Positions 1-12,097 of a stretch of 64,000 nucleotides of DNA are shown piece after piece. The notes under the pieces are model-generated. The model saw only the letters and a program-made list of their open reading frames with translations, was not told the DNA's origin and did not search any database. The DNA lies in contig CP141143.1 in the NCBI GenBank assembly GCA_035235625.1, positions 29,274,592 to 29,338,591 of the forward strand, written 5' to 3'. Both the position numbers and the translations under genes were made by a program. The DNA comes from Saururus chinensis (Eukaryota; Streptophyta; Magnoliopsida; Piperales; Saururaceae). Position 1 is the stretch's first letter. Each line of letters starts with the position of its first letter.

Positions 1-1097
1 TCCTACTACAATTTAGCTTGTTTGAACATAATTTTTGTTTACTAAGATTGTAGGTTGATTGTCTTACCAAAATACAAAGAGATAATAACATGGACCTCCA
101 AAAAATTGACAATGTCTATATTTTAGTCCACTATCATTTAGAAAATACAAGTAAGACCCGATTAGACCTAGGGAAATGCAAGATTCCTTTATGTACAAAA
201 AAACACTCTCATCCTCTTCCCACCTTCTTCACTTTCCCTTCCCCCATTTTCCCCTTCTCTTTGCTCCATTATGTCTTATTTTTCTTCCTTCCCATCCATT
301 ATATATTTCTTCTCCTTCTTCAATTCTTTCTTTCTTCTTAGTAATAGATCATCTCTTATTCTTCTTCCTTTTCACTAATTTATTAATAGTGAGATTGCAC
401 CATTTTTGGCATCCAAATTGAAGCTTGTATTTCTCCTCTCATAGAGGGCTTGCAATCTTTCCAATACCTCCCAAATCCTCTAAATAATTACATAATTAAA
501 CCAACAAACATCTTTCATATTTAATAGGTTTTGATTTTTTTGCAAATTTGAACTTTCTCCAATCATGGATAAATTTTTTACTCACTCACTAACAAGTTTT
601 CATTGAGCCAGACATTCAACAATTTCCCCCACTTCATCTTGTCCACATATCTTTATCAGTGTCTATACCTCTAGCCAATTTATTGATTGGCTACTACTAG
701 TTCAAGTTACCCATATAACTAATTGTCACATACCAAACATGCCAAGTATTAAATAAAGAAGTACATGTAAATAAACTACTAGACCTACATATAGCCTTGA
801 AACCTCAATTCCAATTTTTTATGCCAAGTTATAACTAGAAACTCATTTTGTAGAAATTTGATGGAAATTTCATCGAACTATTGGACCAACATGTAGATTG
901 AACCCACAATTCCAACCTTACATGAAATGATTGCAAATTTTGAGAAAAATTTCTATCAACTATTATACAACAAACACACAACTATGACCCTATCATTCTA
1001 AACCAACATGAAATCATAATTTTGATGAATACTTGATGGGGAAGCAGTAGGCGAGGATACAGAGCACATGTCACCTAGTAAGGTTGAAAGGAATCTT
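1..1097. other. AT-rich intergenic DNA, no gene seen
   Basis: No convincing coding region, RNA gene or repeat boundary is visible. The short open frames at about 90-421 run through a pyrimidine-rich stretch (about 200-370, mostly C and T) and encode low-complexity protein with no family resemblance, so they are not called. The stretch could be decayed promoter or LTR sequence, but nothing proves it. Confidence 0.5.
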
Positions 1098-2269
1098 TGT
1101 TAGAATATATGAGGCATATGTGTTGTAATTGGTTATATTTTGATGATGAAAACCATGACCATTCATGTGTGTGTAATTTAAGTCTTTTAGTGCATAACTA
1201 GATTAGAGATGTGTCGAGTATGATTTGGAATTGAATGAATTGAAAAATAGGAGCGTACATGTTCTAAAATTTTAAGCTGAGAGACTTTATTCAAGTAATA
1301 ATATGTTGAAGACAAAGAGATAAATATCACGCACACACAGACACAAATACTTAGTATTTTCATAGAAAACATCTTAAATGAGTGTTGGGAAGAGAATGGA
1401 TAAAAAATGACACAATCGCAAATATTCTTAAAAGCGATCAATCATTCTAGCTATTGATTAGGCTTGATGTTTTGAGAATTTTTTGAGAAAACTGAACAAT
1501 CAATCGTCTAGTGCAAAAGACCAATGTGAATGAGTTTTGTGAGGCATGCAACTATGAATGATTGATTTGCACACTATAGGGTTTAGTGAATAATAATCAA
1601 TTGCCCTATTCAATTGATTGGATGTTAGCAAGGTTACTTGAAATAGGAAATTCTAGAAACAATTTCTTACCTATTAAAACACAATGACCTTAATCGAATT
1701 AAAATACTATTCAAGGACCAAGGCAAAAAATTGAAATAGAAAGAAAGAATTTTATGAGAAAAAAATAGACAATTTTTTAGCTTAATTTCTTCTATCAACC
1801 TCATGTAAAATTGAGAGAAAATCATTGTAAGGTAAGTGTTTGATTTATGAAATCTTTATGAAGAAGGAGATAAGGACATTATACATAAGAGATTAGAGGA
1901 GCTACATCAAGATATACTTTGATTAAAGCTTCAAATAGGATTGAGGTATTCTTCTAATGAAGATGGAGATAATGACAAAGTTCGATAAGCATTAAAATGG
2001 ACTTTGGTGGCCAATTTCATCTAGAGATGGTCTTTTATGTTAGAAGGTTGGTAACTTGTGTCTTATAAATTATTAAGACTTCATTGTGCATTGGTTAATC
2101 AACCTAGAGTGGTTGTGTGGTTTTTTCTAATTGGGTTTCCACGTAAAAAAACTTGAGTGTTTTTGTGGTGTGTTTGTTTGATAATTATCTGTATCAGTGA
2201 GAGTTTAATAGTCTACTAGATGAAAAAAGTAAATCAATAAATTGTTCTTCAAACTTGTACTTCGTAGAA
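1098..2269 (+). repeat. R1 family LTR-like unit, plus orientation, decayed
   Basis: This unit begins TGTTAGAATATATG and shares an ordered series of short blocks with the reverse complements of 2270-3972 and 14640-15868. Shared blocks include an AAAACCATGACC-like block, a TTTGGAATTGAATGAATTG block and a GAAAAATAGGA block. A TG start plus recurrence in several copies suggests an LTR of a large, old retrotransposon family. Boundaries are approximate, no flanking duplication was found, and no coding capacity is visible. Confidence 0.4.
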
Positions 2270-3972
2270 GTAAGAATCAAGAGTTCTAGTCTCTATGTGT
2301 AGGAATTTATACTTAGCAACCAAAACAAACTAACTACACATAAACTATCAATTTACAATGTATTCAACCAATGCATGACTATCAACCTACAAGGTATTTA
2401 ACCAATCCAAGCATGCAAATCACATATAAGATTTAATGTGGAAAACCCAACATGGATAAAAAACCACGACAGCCGCACAAGGCCAAACCAATGCACTAAT
2501 AAGATAGAACTTACAAGACACTAGAATAACCAACCTACCTCTAGACTTGACGTAAATGTAAGCGCATTTTCTTTGTTCAGTCCTCTTCATTGTTGCCTTC
2601 AATTCTTCCTCCTTTGAATCTTTGAAGTGTTCCATTCTTTGTCTTCAGCTTCTAGCAGCTCAATCAAAGACTCATTTTTCAATTGTTGATCTATCTTTGA
2701 GATTCTCTAACTCCTTTGAAGAATTTGTTGTGCCTCCTATTTTGTTTGTTGTGTGATAATTTTCTCTTTCAATTGTGCACCTTCATGAATGCACCATTAA
2801 CATGTGTTTGAAGCTTTTTGATTAATTCTCAAGGAAAACAATGATGAAGGACCTCTCCTTTCTTCTCTATTCTTCTTCTCTAAGATTTCCTCTCTTCAAA
2901 TTCGTGATACTATGCCTTTATATAGGTATTTAAGTCATTTTGAAACTTTGACTCCAACTAGGAATAAAATCTATTTCGAAAAGACTTAAATTAGGTAACT
3001 AAAACTGCTAGTGATCTATTGTTCCAAACAACAATTGATTGTTCACTAGTTCCTTAGGGCACGATACTTTGAGTGACCAACCAGCCATTAGGGTGATTGA
3101 TAGATAAACTCTCGGCTTCGCTTTACAAAGGCCTAATGCAAGTGGAAATCTATCGATTATGTCAGTGTATGTTGCAAGTATCGATCAATGACCCTGTTAA
3201 TTTATAGTTTTATCCTTTTTACCCTAATTTGGTCTGGAACTTCCAAAATTACTTCTGAAACTCTTCTAAGTGACTTTTGTATGAAAATGTATGCTTAATA
3301 AACCTCTTTTTTTTTAACACTCTTTAGTCTTCAGCCTTGATTCATAAGAACACGTCTATTCCTATTTTTCAAGTCCATAAATTCCAAATCTGACTTAACC
3401 ACAACTACATCTAGTTAGATTCGTAAGACTAATTACATATTGGAAGTTTCAACATAGTTTCAATCAACAAAATTAGCTAGTTATATTAGAAATGACACAT
3501 ATGTTCTTTCAATCAATAGAGATATATTGTTTTGCATAAGAGGCCACCTTTTGAGGTTTTTGGGATAATGGCACTATGGTGACCCTCATAGAATTGAAAG
3601 ATATTAAACACACATTTGGTACATGAGGAATTTAGCTTGTTTTGCTTGCTTGCTTGTTGCTAAAGTGGGTTTTACCCTTTTTACCCCAAATTCATGTGAA
3701 ACCTCCAAAATCACTTATGAAACTTCTCAGAGTAACTTCTATAAGAGAATGTGTACGCAATAAACCCTTTAAACCATCAACATTCTTAAGTCTTCAATCT
3801 TGATCCATAAGAACACATCTTGCCTTATTTTTCACGTCCATCAACTCTAAACCTAACTCGACCACAAGTACATCTAATGAGATTTTTAAGACTAATTATA
3901 TACTCAAGGTTTCTAATATAGCTGACAAACAAGGTTAGTCAATTAACATTACATATGCCGCATATGTTCTCA
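2270..3972 (-). repeat. R1 family LTR-like unit(s), minus orientation
   Basis: Read on the minus strand it starts TGAGAACATATG at 3972. It is preceded by a purine-rich stretch (3973-3988, minus AAAGGAGGAGATTG) that looks like a polypurine tract, which makes this the 3' LTR of a minus-strand element. A second start-like block (TGAAAGAACATATG, from about 3508 downward) repeats the first 300 or so bases, so a truncated LTR seems to abut a longer one. The left part (2270-2640) aligns with 14640-15000 of copy B. The family is not identified beyond LTR/LARD-like. Confidence 0.45.
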
Positions 3973-5145
3973 CAATCTCCTCCTTTGGCTATTTCTTGTC
4001 AAAACACTATATAATTGAAAATCAAGATAAGATTTCAACTTTTGACATAGTGCATTGACTTTCAATTTGTACAAATGACATGACAACACTAAGACGTATC
4101 ATAGACACATGGGAATTGGTCTTGAAAAGCCTTGTACACTTAAATTCAAAATGCTTTGCATAGTATTGTCCAATCAAGTATGAAACTAAACACTTTTCTT
4201 TTAATTAATCATTTATCCCCCTTTTTGACACAAATAGACAAAATGTTAAGTAATAATTAACAAAAATTCTCAATTAAGCACAATCAATTCATAAATATCA
4301 CCATAAGACATGAAAATAACTAATCTCTCAAGGTAAAACATGTCCATCACATATCCATAGCCATATAAAGAGATTCAAAATACATCTTAAGTCCAAAGAC
4401 ATATAAACTGAACTAAAACAAATTTATGATCAAGAATATATGATAATGTGATAAAAAAAAAATGTCAAACATCCCTAGCATCATCATCAACATCAGACTG
4501 CTCCCCCCCACTCTCTACTCATGGGAATATGTAGCGAAGCATACTTCTTATGTCAGCAAGACCCCGGAGGACAACATCCTAACATGCATGAAACTTGGCA
4601 TATGTAACATGTCGGTTTGGTTGATCCTGCTCGGCTGGTGCATTTGTTGGTGCCTAAAGCTCCTTTAGATCTCCTTCTTGTCTTATACGATAAGAAATCA
4701 TACAACGAACCACGACGGCATCAATAGAACCCATCCTAACCATTGTCAGCTCACCTCGTAGGATCCTAACATGAACTGATGTGAAAATCCTACACAAAAT
4801 GTATGGGTAGGGCAACATCTCATTCATATGTCCATGAAGAAAATTCATGATATGACAAAAAATTATCGAAGATAGATCTAGGTCCAGCTTTGGCTGTATA
4901 AGGAGGTACAAAATCCTGGTCATCGTACTATCAACTGTCTCCTTTTGAGAACTCTAGATGTCATACTGAACAATGATATACAACAGAAGAAATTGATGGT
5001 CATAGAGTGTGTGAGTAGTGAAACATCAAGCTCACTGCCTCCGAGAAGTCAAGTCAACGTTTGAGTCAACTCACTATCAAAGGGAAAGACATATCTAGCA
5101 AAGTGTGGATACATGAGTGGTCTCCTCTCACAATGAATAATATTT
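3973..5145 (-). repeat. R1 copy A internal region, first segment
   Basis: This is the internal DNA of the minus-strand R1 element, between its putative polypurine tract and the insertion at 5151. Copy B lacks most of this segment: there the LTR end at about 15868 runs almost directly into the block matching 5118 onward (GTGGTCTCCTCTCACA). Copy B therefore carries a deletion of about 1.1 kb relative to copy A, or copy A carries extra sequence. Confidence 0.4.
4654..4923 (-). pseudogene. Fragment resembling the 'putative plant transposon protein' domain of LARD-type elements
   Basis: This is an 89-codon open frame inside the R1 internal region, on the strand expected from the LTR orientation. 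The pattern of a hydrophobic block, then LPYPYILCRIF, then a V-rich stretch resembles the domain that many large plant retroelement derivatives encode in place of gag-pol (typically LPYG..LT.IF). Its function is unknown even in intact elements. The frame is short, has no flanking continuation and is taken as a relic. The match is from memory of the motif, so it is tentative. Confidence 0.3.
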
Positions 5146-5150
5146 GCTAT
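5146..5150. repeat. Target-site duplication GCTAT, left copy
   Basis: GCTAT directly precedes the TG start at 5151 and recurs at 9411-9415 directly after the CA end at 9410. Copy B (near 15890-15910) carries related uninterrupted sequence around an equivalent site, which supports an insertion here. Confidence 0.85.
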
Positions 5151-5408
5151 TGTAATGTCCTTGATTTTTCTACGATTTTCTGTGATTTTTCCTGCTATTT
5201 TTCTGGTAATTTTTGGTGGGAAAATGTGACTCTTTGGCATATTCGTATTTATGTATTTACCCTGTATTTATACTTGTAGAGTTGGGTGTGGGGCTTACTC
5301 GCAGGCTGCAAGCCTTGCTTCGCGCTTACGACACAAAATTTGGAGGTACAACGCTTAACTGGGAGGTTAACGAGTGTTAGGGACGTAAATGGAAAAATTA
5401 AAAAGATT

Positions 5409-5418
5409 ATATATAAAA
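5409..5418 (+). promoter_or_regulatory. TATA-like box of the solo LTR
   Basis: TATATATAAAA lies about 260 bp into the LTR, the usual U3 position just upstream of a transcript start. Sequence after it turns GC-richer and leader-like. Orientation is inferred from this and gives the LTR as plus strand. Confidence 0.4.
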
Positions 5419-6997
5419 TCCGTCAATCGAATTTGAGGACGTCCAATAACATTTTTCACATCCAGTGACTTTTGTGAGAACCTGAGTGAGATTCCGGTTG
5501 CTCCGTTCTCCCTCCTCCATCATCTGATTCCACTAGTTCTTGTCAAGATCCTCCTTGCCTCATCACCACGAGTCTGTAGGTAACGGCTATGACCACCACC
5601 ATGGCCTCTTCGCTCCTCCACGAGGTACAGAACTTTTCTTCGGTTTTTCTCTCATTCAAATCTCATTTTTGAGCCGTGGGGTTGCAATTTTGATGTCGTT
5701 TGCTGCCACCCTCAACTAGACTTATGTTTGTTTGGCCACTAGAAACCTATAGGCACTGGCTAGAGCTGCCACCATGCTTTCTTCGCTCCGTTGTGAGCTA
5801 CTAGTACTTTGGTCGGGTTTTGTTCCTATTTCCATCTAACTGCCCGTGACATATATTTTTTACGCCGGTGTTTCTGGTCATCGTATGGCCACTGGACGGA
5901 CTCCAGTCGGACCCGTCTAGCCTACCTTGATCCAGTGTCGGTTGGGGGTTACCGTTTCCGACCTCGCTTCACCCCTATTGTCTTGCTCCGCCCAATTAGA
6001 CGCTTTGGGTGCGTCTTGGGTCGTTTCCATCGGCGAGCTGTGGGCCATTTGGTCATCGTGGGCTCTGCCCCAGCTCGTTGACAGTGAGGGTCAGCCCCAC
6101 TTGGCCAACACCTCCGCTCAGAATGGCCCGCTTGCCCTTGCCCTATACCATGCGAGATGCATAGCTGCCCGTACCAAATATGTTGGTTGTGCATGGCGAT
6201 CGGCTATGTCACCACTTTAATTGGCCACCACTAGGGCCTTAGCCCTGTCGGCCTTTTGTGGGCCTTGGGCTGCCTCCATTCATTCCTCTCCCCTGGCCCT
6301 TTGGGCCGCATGTGTATGTAGCCGCATGTGCAGTTTAGGGCTTAGGCGTGGCATTCTTGCCGCCTGACTATCGGATGGCTCCGTCATCATTTGAGTTGAC
6401 CACTAGAGCCTCCTCCACCTCTCCTCTATCCTAGAGCGTCGCCCCACACCCTCCACCTTTTTGTAGGCCCTTGTTGACACGAAATCACCGCCGTTGGGTG
6501 TTGTCCACGGCCGATTTCGATGTCTTGCGGCCGGCCGAGTACTTCTTAGCCGCGGCCGACCTTCAGTGAGTACACCCTCGACTTATGGTCGCACCGCCAC
6601 TTATGTTGGCACAACATTTCTCCCAGCCAACCCTAGTGTGCCGCTGTGGATCACGGATTTTTTTCGCATTGACTTTTGACACCCCGTTTGGCCATTAGTA
6701 GTTCTGGCACTTCCTAAAAACCTCGGGATAGCAGCTCTCTTAGTTAGGCAACGGTTTTGATTGCCAACTCTACCGCCACCATCATGTGCTCACCATCAAA
6801 CGTCATGATTAAGAAGTAGGGGGAGCTTTGAACTCGTAATTTCATGATAGCATGCTTTGAATGAGTAGCAGCATGCTAGGACTATATGATTGAATACTAT
6901 GGATGTTAGATCATGATCAGTTTGCATGATGTAAGATGATGAATTATGCCATGTTGAAATGCATATGACATGCATGTGGGCTATATGTATGTTTGAA

Positions 6998-7175
6998 GTA
7001 CGTTGGTAAGTTTCGCATGTGGATTGAGTATGCGCTAGTGATGGCTAGCATGTTTGTTGGTAAGCTTCGTATGTTGATTGAGTATGTGCTAGTGATGGCT
7101 AGCGTGTTTGTTGGTAAGCTTCGTATGTATATGTATGTGCTAGCGATTACTAACAAGTATGTTGGTAGGCTATAT
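6998..7175. repeat. 54-bp tandem repeat, about 3 copies
   Basis: Units begin GTTGGTAAGCTTCGTATG and continue through GATTGAGTATGTGCTAGTGATGGCTAGC. Copies start near 6999, 7054 and 7108, and a decayed fourth is near 7160. The repeats lie inside the long solo LTR and the short open frames across them are not genes. Confidence 0.7.
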
Positions 7176-8363
7176 ATGAAAGTATGTGTGTGTTATACAT
7201 ATGGGTGATAGACATACGTATGTATGATGGCTATTTGCCTAAGCTATGGATATGTGTATGTGCATGTGGGCAGAGGTATGGGCTATGGACAGTAAGAAGT
7301 GACAGTGGGTTTTGGATATGGATGTGGATGTGTAAGCATATGACAGATGACAGAGGATATGAGTATGACGGGCGAGGATTGGAGTGGATTGTTTTGGATC
7401 AGAGCGTATGTTGGGGGATTGTCAAATAGTAAGAGTGTGCATAATTGTATAAGCATAACGTATAGATTATGAAGTGAAAAGTAAGCATAATAAGTGAGGT
7501 ATAAGTAAGAGGGTGATAACTGGGGTTGGCTCTGAGGAGCTATGTTTGATGATGACGAGTAAGATGTTTTGGCCATTAGGTGGATGGCGGAGACTGTGTG
7601 ATTACGTAAGGATTTGATGTACGATGAGTTATGAACATGATATGGATGGGTTAAGTGAAGTCTGCTGCCCTGACGAACTGCAATTTCGGATCGGGCTCAA
7701 CTTCGGTTTGATCAGTGGAGCACGGTATGTTTGAGTGCTTGTGTGGCATAATTGTACTGCATAACTTACTTAATTCAAACTTGAATTATAAGCATAGCTA
7801 ATGATAGCATTGTGAGTTTGAGACCTGAGGGTTTGACGGATTGAGTTCCGTGTTTGAGCTTGCCGAAATGAGTCGGCTAAGCATTTCTCATGTCTTGCCA
7901 TGGTGTTTATCCTGCGGGATGTTGTCTATGTGCTATATAGAGCACCAGACGTCTGATGCTCTATTGAGAGCGATGTATGCTTTCGATTTGGTCTGTGTGT
8001 TGTATTAAGCCCAGACATTTGATGTTATTTTGAGAGCGCTATATGATTTCCGTCCAAGAGTGACACTGTATGTTTCTGCCCAAGTGGCATTGTATGATTT
8101 TGCCCAAGAGTGGCATTGGCACTATAAGACCCATTATGGTGGGCAATTGTATGACCCCTTATGTGTGGGTGTTTATGTTTGCGCGCTCAGGTAAGTAGTA
8201 TCATGGACCTAATCTTACCTGTTTGATCCTGTGCCCCATGAGCATTGGTGTGCCTTACCTTCGAAAAAGTTCATGGTGTCTAGTTACTCCCCGGAGGTTA
8301 AGCTGATGCCCCAAGCGCATGCTTTTCCATTTCAACGCTGGAGCTTATTAGTTGTAATGAGCT

Positions 8364-8690
8364 TCAGTGGTCGATAGTATGTGTACGACTGTAGGAGTGA
8401 GTACGTATGTATGAGCACAACTGTAAGAGTATGATTCTGAGTAAGACTGTAAAACTATGAGTATGAGCACGACTGTAAGAGTATGAGTTTGAGTAAGACT
8501 GTAAGAGTATGATTCTGAGTAAGATGGTAAGCGTATGATTTTGAGTAAGATTGTAAGTGTAAGACTGTACGAGTAAGGTCGTACATGTAAGCATAAGATT
8601 GTACGAGTAAGGTCGTACAAGTATGTGTAAGTTGTATAAGTAAGCATACTATTGTACGAGTAAGTTTGTATAACTCTGATTACGAGTGTT
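8364..8690. repeat. Degenerate minisatellite (GTAAGAGTATGA-type)
   Basis: Many variants of a short unit built from GACTGTAAGAGTATGA, TCTGAGTAAGACTGTA and CGTACAAGTA run through this stretch of the solo LTR. The open frames on the minus strand here (Ser/Tyr/Thr-rich) are a by-product of the repeat. Confidence 0.65.
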
Positions 8691-9410
8691 TGTGTAAGAT
8701 TAGTTTGATGGTATGATTTTGGCACGATGGTGCATTTGGAATGATTGTATGCATATGAGCATGATTATGATATGTCTCTTTGCTTCATGTTTAAGTTGCA
8801 TGAACGCATCTATGTATGGACTTACTGAGTTCATTGTTTAGAACTCCCCTACTAGGTATTTTCCTACTGAGTATGAAAATACTCATTACCCTATTTTTTT
8901 AGCCCCGTTATTCGGAAGGGTTTTGCTGGTTTTTGGCGGAGAGCTCAGGGTGATGGATGCTCATTTCCGAGGTGGATTGATTCCATTGGATTAAGGTATA
9001 TGCTTGACTTGCTACAATTATTATTTGTGCCACGATCGCATGTATTGGGTGAGACGAGAATTAAGATGTTTATGTGTTCTAGACTTTTAGTTTGGATTAG
9101 ATTGTGGACTATTATAGGACTTGCACTCAGGGCTGCCTAGGAGAGATTTGTATTTAAAGTCTATGATCATAGCGATTTATTCGTATGTTTGTTTTTGAGT
9201 AGCACCTGAGGATGTTTGGTTTGGCTGTACGATGTTTAATAGAATGAGTAAAAACTTTGGATTGGAAAATGATTGATGTGTGATATTTTAAAATTTTGAA
9301 CTGCTTTCATAGGTTTTGTATTCGTCATTTGTCCTGATTTACAGCCGTTATATTGCAAAAAGTTTCCGTGAATTTTAAGGAAAATGTGAGGAAAATTCTC
9401 GGGCGTTACA

Positions 9411-9642
9411 GCTATGACTTGAGGCATGACACGAATTTGTGCCTCCAACAACTCCTATAAAGCATCATCATCATCCAATCTGAGTGATGAATACCATTGT
9501 CTAACTAGACATGGATAAACCGGCTAAATTGATGTAGAGATCGTCCTAAAGTAATCCATCAAGTATGGACGAACCTATATCTTGTAAAATAATCCATTCA
9601 GTATAGACAAGCCTCTATCCAATCCATGGCAATCTATAGGGG
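9411..9642 (-). repeat. R1 copy A internal region, second segment
   Basis: This continues the R1 element interrupted at 5146. It aligns with 15908-16110 of copy B through blocks such as GATGAATACCA and TAGACATGGATA. The first five bases are the right GCTAT duplication and the segment ends at the next insertion. Confidence 0.55.
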
Positions 9643-10259
9643 TACATTGTAACAACTGTGAATTTTTGGTACGATTTTATGCTTTTAATAAATTTACTTT
9701 TTACTTTTTTAAAAAATTTAAATTATTTAGAAGTCTTTATTGGGCGGGCTTTCTTAAGTATGTGGTAAAGCTATGAAAAATACACATAACGAGCCCTCAG
9801 CCATGCTAATCAGACACCAGGGTCGAAAGTCATAACCTTGGGGAGTGTGCCACATGGGTGGGCCCCACTTGAAAAGTGTGGTATAACCTACCCATGTAGG
9901 GTGTAGTTTGTAGAACTCATTGATGTGAGCCCAATGATACTAAGAACGAGTGAATAAGAGTTCGAGAGAGAAAGATATGAACATTTAATGATTTTGATTT
10001 TTAAAAAAAATAATAAATAGAAATTTATTTATTGCGCCAGGCTGGCATCAGCTGTGACACACAACAAGAGCCTGAATGATGTGCATGGGCTCACACCGCA
10101 CATCAGACACTTCGGGCCAGCCCCTTGCATAGCATGCGGTACTCGTGGGACGAGCCTCGTCGTGATGTGCTTCGCACGACTACGCAAGCCACAAGGCTTG
10201 TGCCACATCACACATTGTGCGTTTGACATGTGGCGCATGTAGGAACCACCTCAATGCAC

Positions 10260-10267
10260 TATAAATA
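10260..10267 (+). promoter_or_regulatory. TATA box of the second solo LTR
   Basis: CACTATAAATAGTGC is a strong TATAAATA motif about 610 bp into the element. It is followed by a pyrimidine-rich leader, as in the U3/R boundary of plant LTRs. Confidence 0.5.
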
Positions 10268-10498
10268 GTGCATCAAGCCTTCTATTTTTCCACTTTTTTT
10301 TTTCTTTTCTCCCACACTCCTCAAACTTCATTTATCTCATTCTAAGTCATTTTAAGTACGATTTGAGCAGTTTAAGAGGCGTTCTTAGCTAATTCAAGCG
10401 TGCTCTATGTAATGAAAGGGTACATTCCTCGAGTTGGTGACTCTAGAGGGGGGAAGTGGCACAGAGTAAGAGGAAGCTCAGTCCTCCACCGATGGGCC

Positions 10499-10500
<2 letters not shown>

Positions 10501-10577
<77 letters not shown>
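10501..10577. repeat. (AG)n microsatellite, about 38 units
   Basis: An uninterrupted AG dinucleotide run inside the solo LTR, downstream of the TATA box. The Arg/Glu-alternating open frames across it are artefacts. Confidence 0.95.
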
Positions 10578-10580
<3 letters not shown>

Positions 10581-11371
10581 TTCTCCTGGTAAGGGGAGGT
10601 TCTATCCGCCGTCATCGAGTGTCCTGGACATCGTGGTAGATTTATTTTCTTGTTAGAGAGCCCTAAAGCCCATAAAATTCACATCCAAGTACATGGAGTC
10701 TAGATCAATTTTTTCGATCTCACGTGAAGAGCAAGGTAAGGGTTTTTATCCTTACTTAAGGCATGATTGTTGACTTAGGTTGTCTTTTTAACTTAATATT
10801 TATATGACTCTAACATGCTATATGTGAGAGTAAATTTCAAGTTTTGTTTTAAGATTTCTACGCAAATATTTAGTTTGCCAAATAATTATCCATTGGAATA
10901 TGATATGATTTATGAACTGTGATTCTTATGATTGCCTCATATATATTTGTTTTATTGAATGGCTTATCCTTAGACTTTGATTATGAATTATACACGTTGA
11001 AGCATTGAGATAGAGAAAATCTAGGTTCACTATTGTTTTAATTAGGCATAACTAAAGTATATTTGAAAAGAGGTTTAGAGAATCTTTCCTTTTAGAAGGA
11101 CAATTCTCAAAAATAGATTATAAAATATGTACAAACATGATGATTGAGTTACTGAAATGAGATGAAGAAAGGGTATTTGTCTCATTGGAACGAGCAACCA
11201 ACCCTGTCTTTGTAGCGTTAATAGGGATGCTTCCATGACTTGTAGAGGTGAGGCTAGGGTTTTTGAAAGGATAAACTTTAGGATAGAATGTTTCAAAATA
11301 AAAAAATCCACTTTATGAGTCTGGGAACACAATATTGATTTGGGAATCGGATGCACGGTACCTATTTTATC

Positions 11372-11435
11372 CTGGTGAGCCCCTAACAAAGGGAAAGACC
11401 CTTGGTGAGCCCCTAACAAAGGGCAACACCCCTTA
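11372..11435. repeat. 31-bp tandem duplication
   Basis: The block beginning CTTGGTGAGCCCCTAACAAA occurs twice in a row, with small differences at the end of each copy. It lies within the second solo LTR. Confidence 0.7.
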
Positions 11436-12097
11436 AGAGGGCCACATGTGCTAGGGTAGAGAGTATCATAGGAAGACTCTCTACTCTCATGATATCGATG
11501 CCCTATGACCACCGATGTCTTTTCTCTCCATAAGCACGAGGTGTTTTGCGATAATTGGTGGAGGAGGAAGAGGAGGAGGCAACTTTGTACCAATAACGAA
11601 GTCCACAGGATGGAGTAGATGTCTATGATACTTGTAGCAAGCAATGAGAGCTTGCAAGCCTTGGGATCATTTTCGATATGGAGGAAGAAGCTATAGGGGT
11701 CATTTTGGATGAGAGGCACAACCTCTTTTATGAGAAGTAGTATGTATGAAATTGCCATGCTTTACTTCATGCCTGATTGTATAAATTCTCCTACTAAGTA
11801 TTTTAATATACTTACTACCCCCAGACCTTGCAGGACCTCGCGAAGCTTTAAGTGCAGGTAGATGGGCCTACTTGGGAGTTTTTGAGATGATTTCAAGGAC
11901 TTCAACAACACCTAAAACATAAGTAAGCATTTTATTATTTTTCTCCTTGCGTGTTTGTACAAGGACAATAGTTCCTAGGAACTAAATTTTATGTCATGCT
12001 TATGGTAAATAGCTCCAGTCGCGAGCCTAGGCAAACTCCAATATTTTCTACTAAACTCTTCTATATATGTTCCGAAATGTCAGGTCATGACATACAT

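Larger units (their letters stand above)
5151..9410. mobile_element. Long (4260 bp) solo LTR of a Ty3/gypsy element, probably Tekay/Del type
   Basis: The element starts TGTAATGTCC and ends GGGCGTTACA. Apart from C-to-T-like changes, these ends are the inverted TGTAACGCCC..GGGCGTTACA termini I associate with chromoviral Tekay/Del LTRs. It is bounded by 5-bp duplications. No terminal direct repeat, primer site, polypurine tract or gag/pol domain is visible, so it is read as a solo LTR left by recombination. A TATA-like box (TATATATAAAA, about 5409-5418) is followed by a GC-richer leader (5500-6700) with many short open frames but no known protein. Two minisatellites lie inside. A non-autonomous element of another kind cannot be excluded. 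Confidence 0.65.
9648..12092. mobile_element. Second solo LTR (2445 bp) of a Ty3/gypsy-like element
   Basis: It starts TGTAACAACTG at 9648 and ends TCATGACA at 12092. It is flanked by TACAT at 9643-9647 and 12093-12097. Copy B has uninterrupted sequence (..GGTACATAGACC..) at the same place. No terminal repeats or coding domains were found. A TATA box at about 10260 and a long AG microsatellite lie inside. The 227-codon minus frame at 11075-11758 has no recognisable domain and is not called. The LTR differs from the neighbour at 5151-9410 in sequence, so the two are separate insertions about 240 bp apart in the same host element. Confidence 0.65.

Noticed and set aside
90..421. Two overlapping short frames near the window start
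   Set aside because: They translate a pyrimidine-rich stretch; the protein is Phe/Leu/Pro/Ser low complexity.
5809..6220. GC-richer frames of 81-97 codons in the long solo LTR
   Set aside because: They overlap on both strands, have no domain, and sit where a long LTR leader is expected.
10400..10656. Frames with long Arg-Glu runs
   Set aside because: Translation of the (AG)n microsatellite.
11075..11758. 227-codon minus-strand frame
   Set aside because: It lies antisense within a solo LTR, overlaps a tandem duplication and has no recognisable motif.
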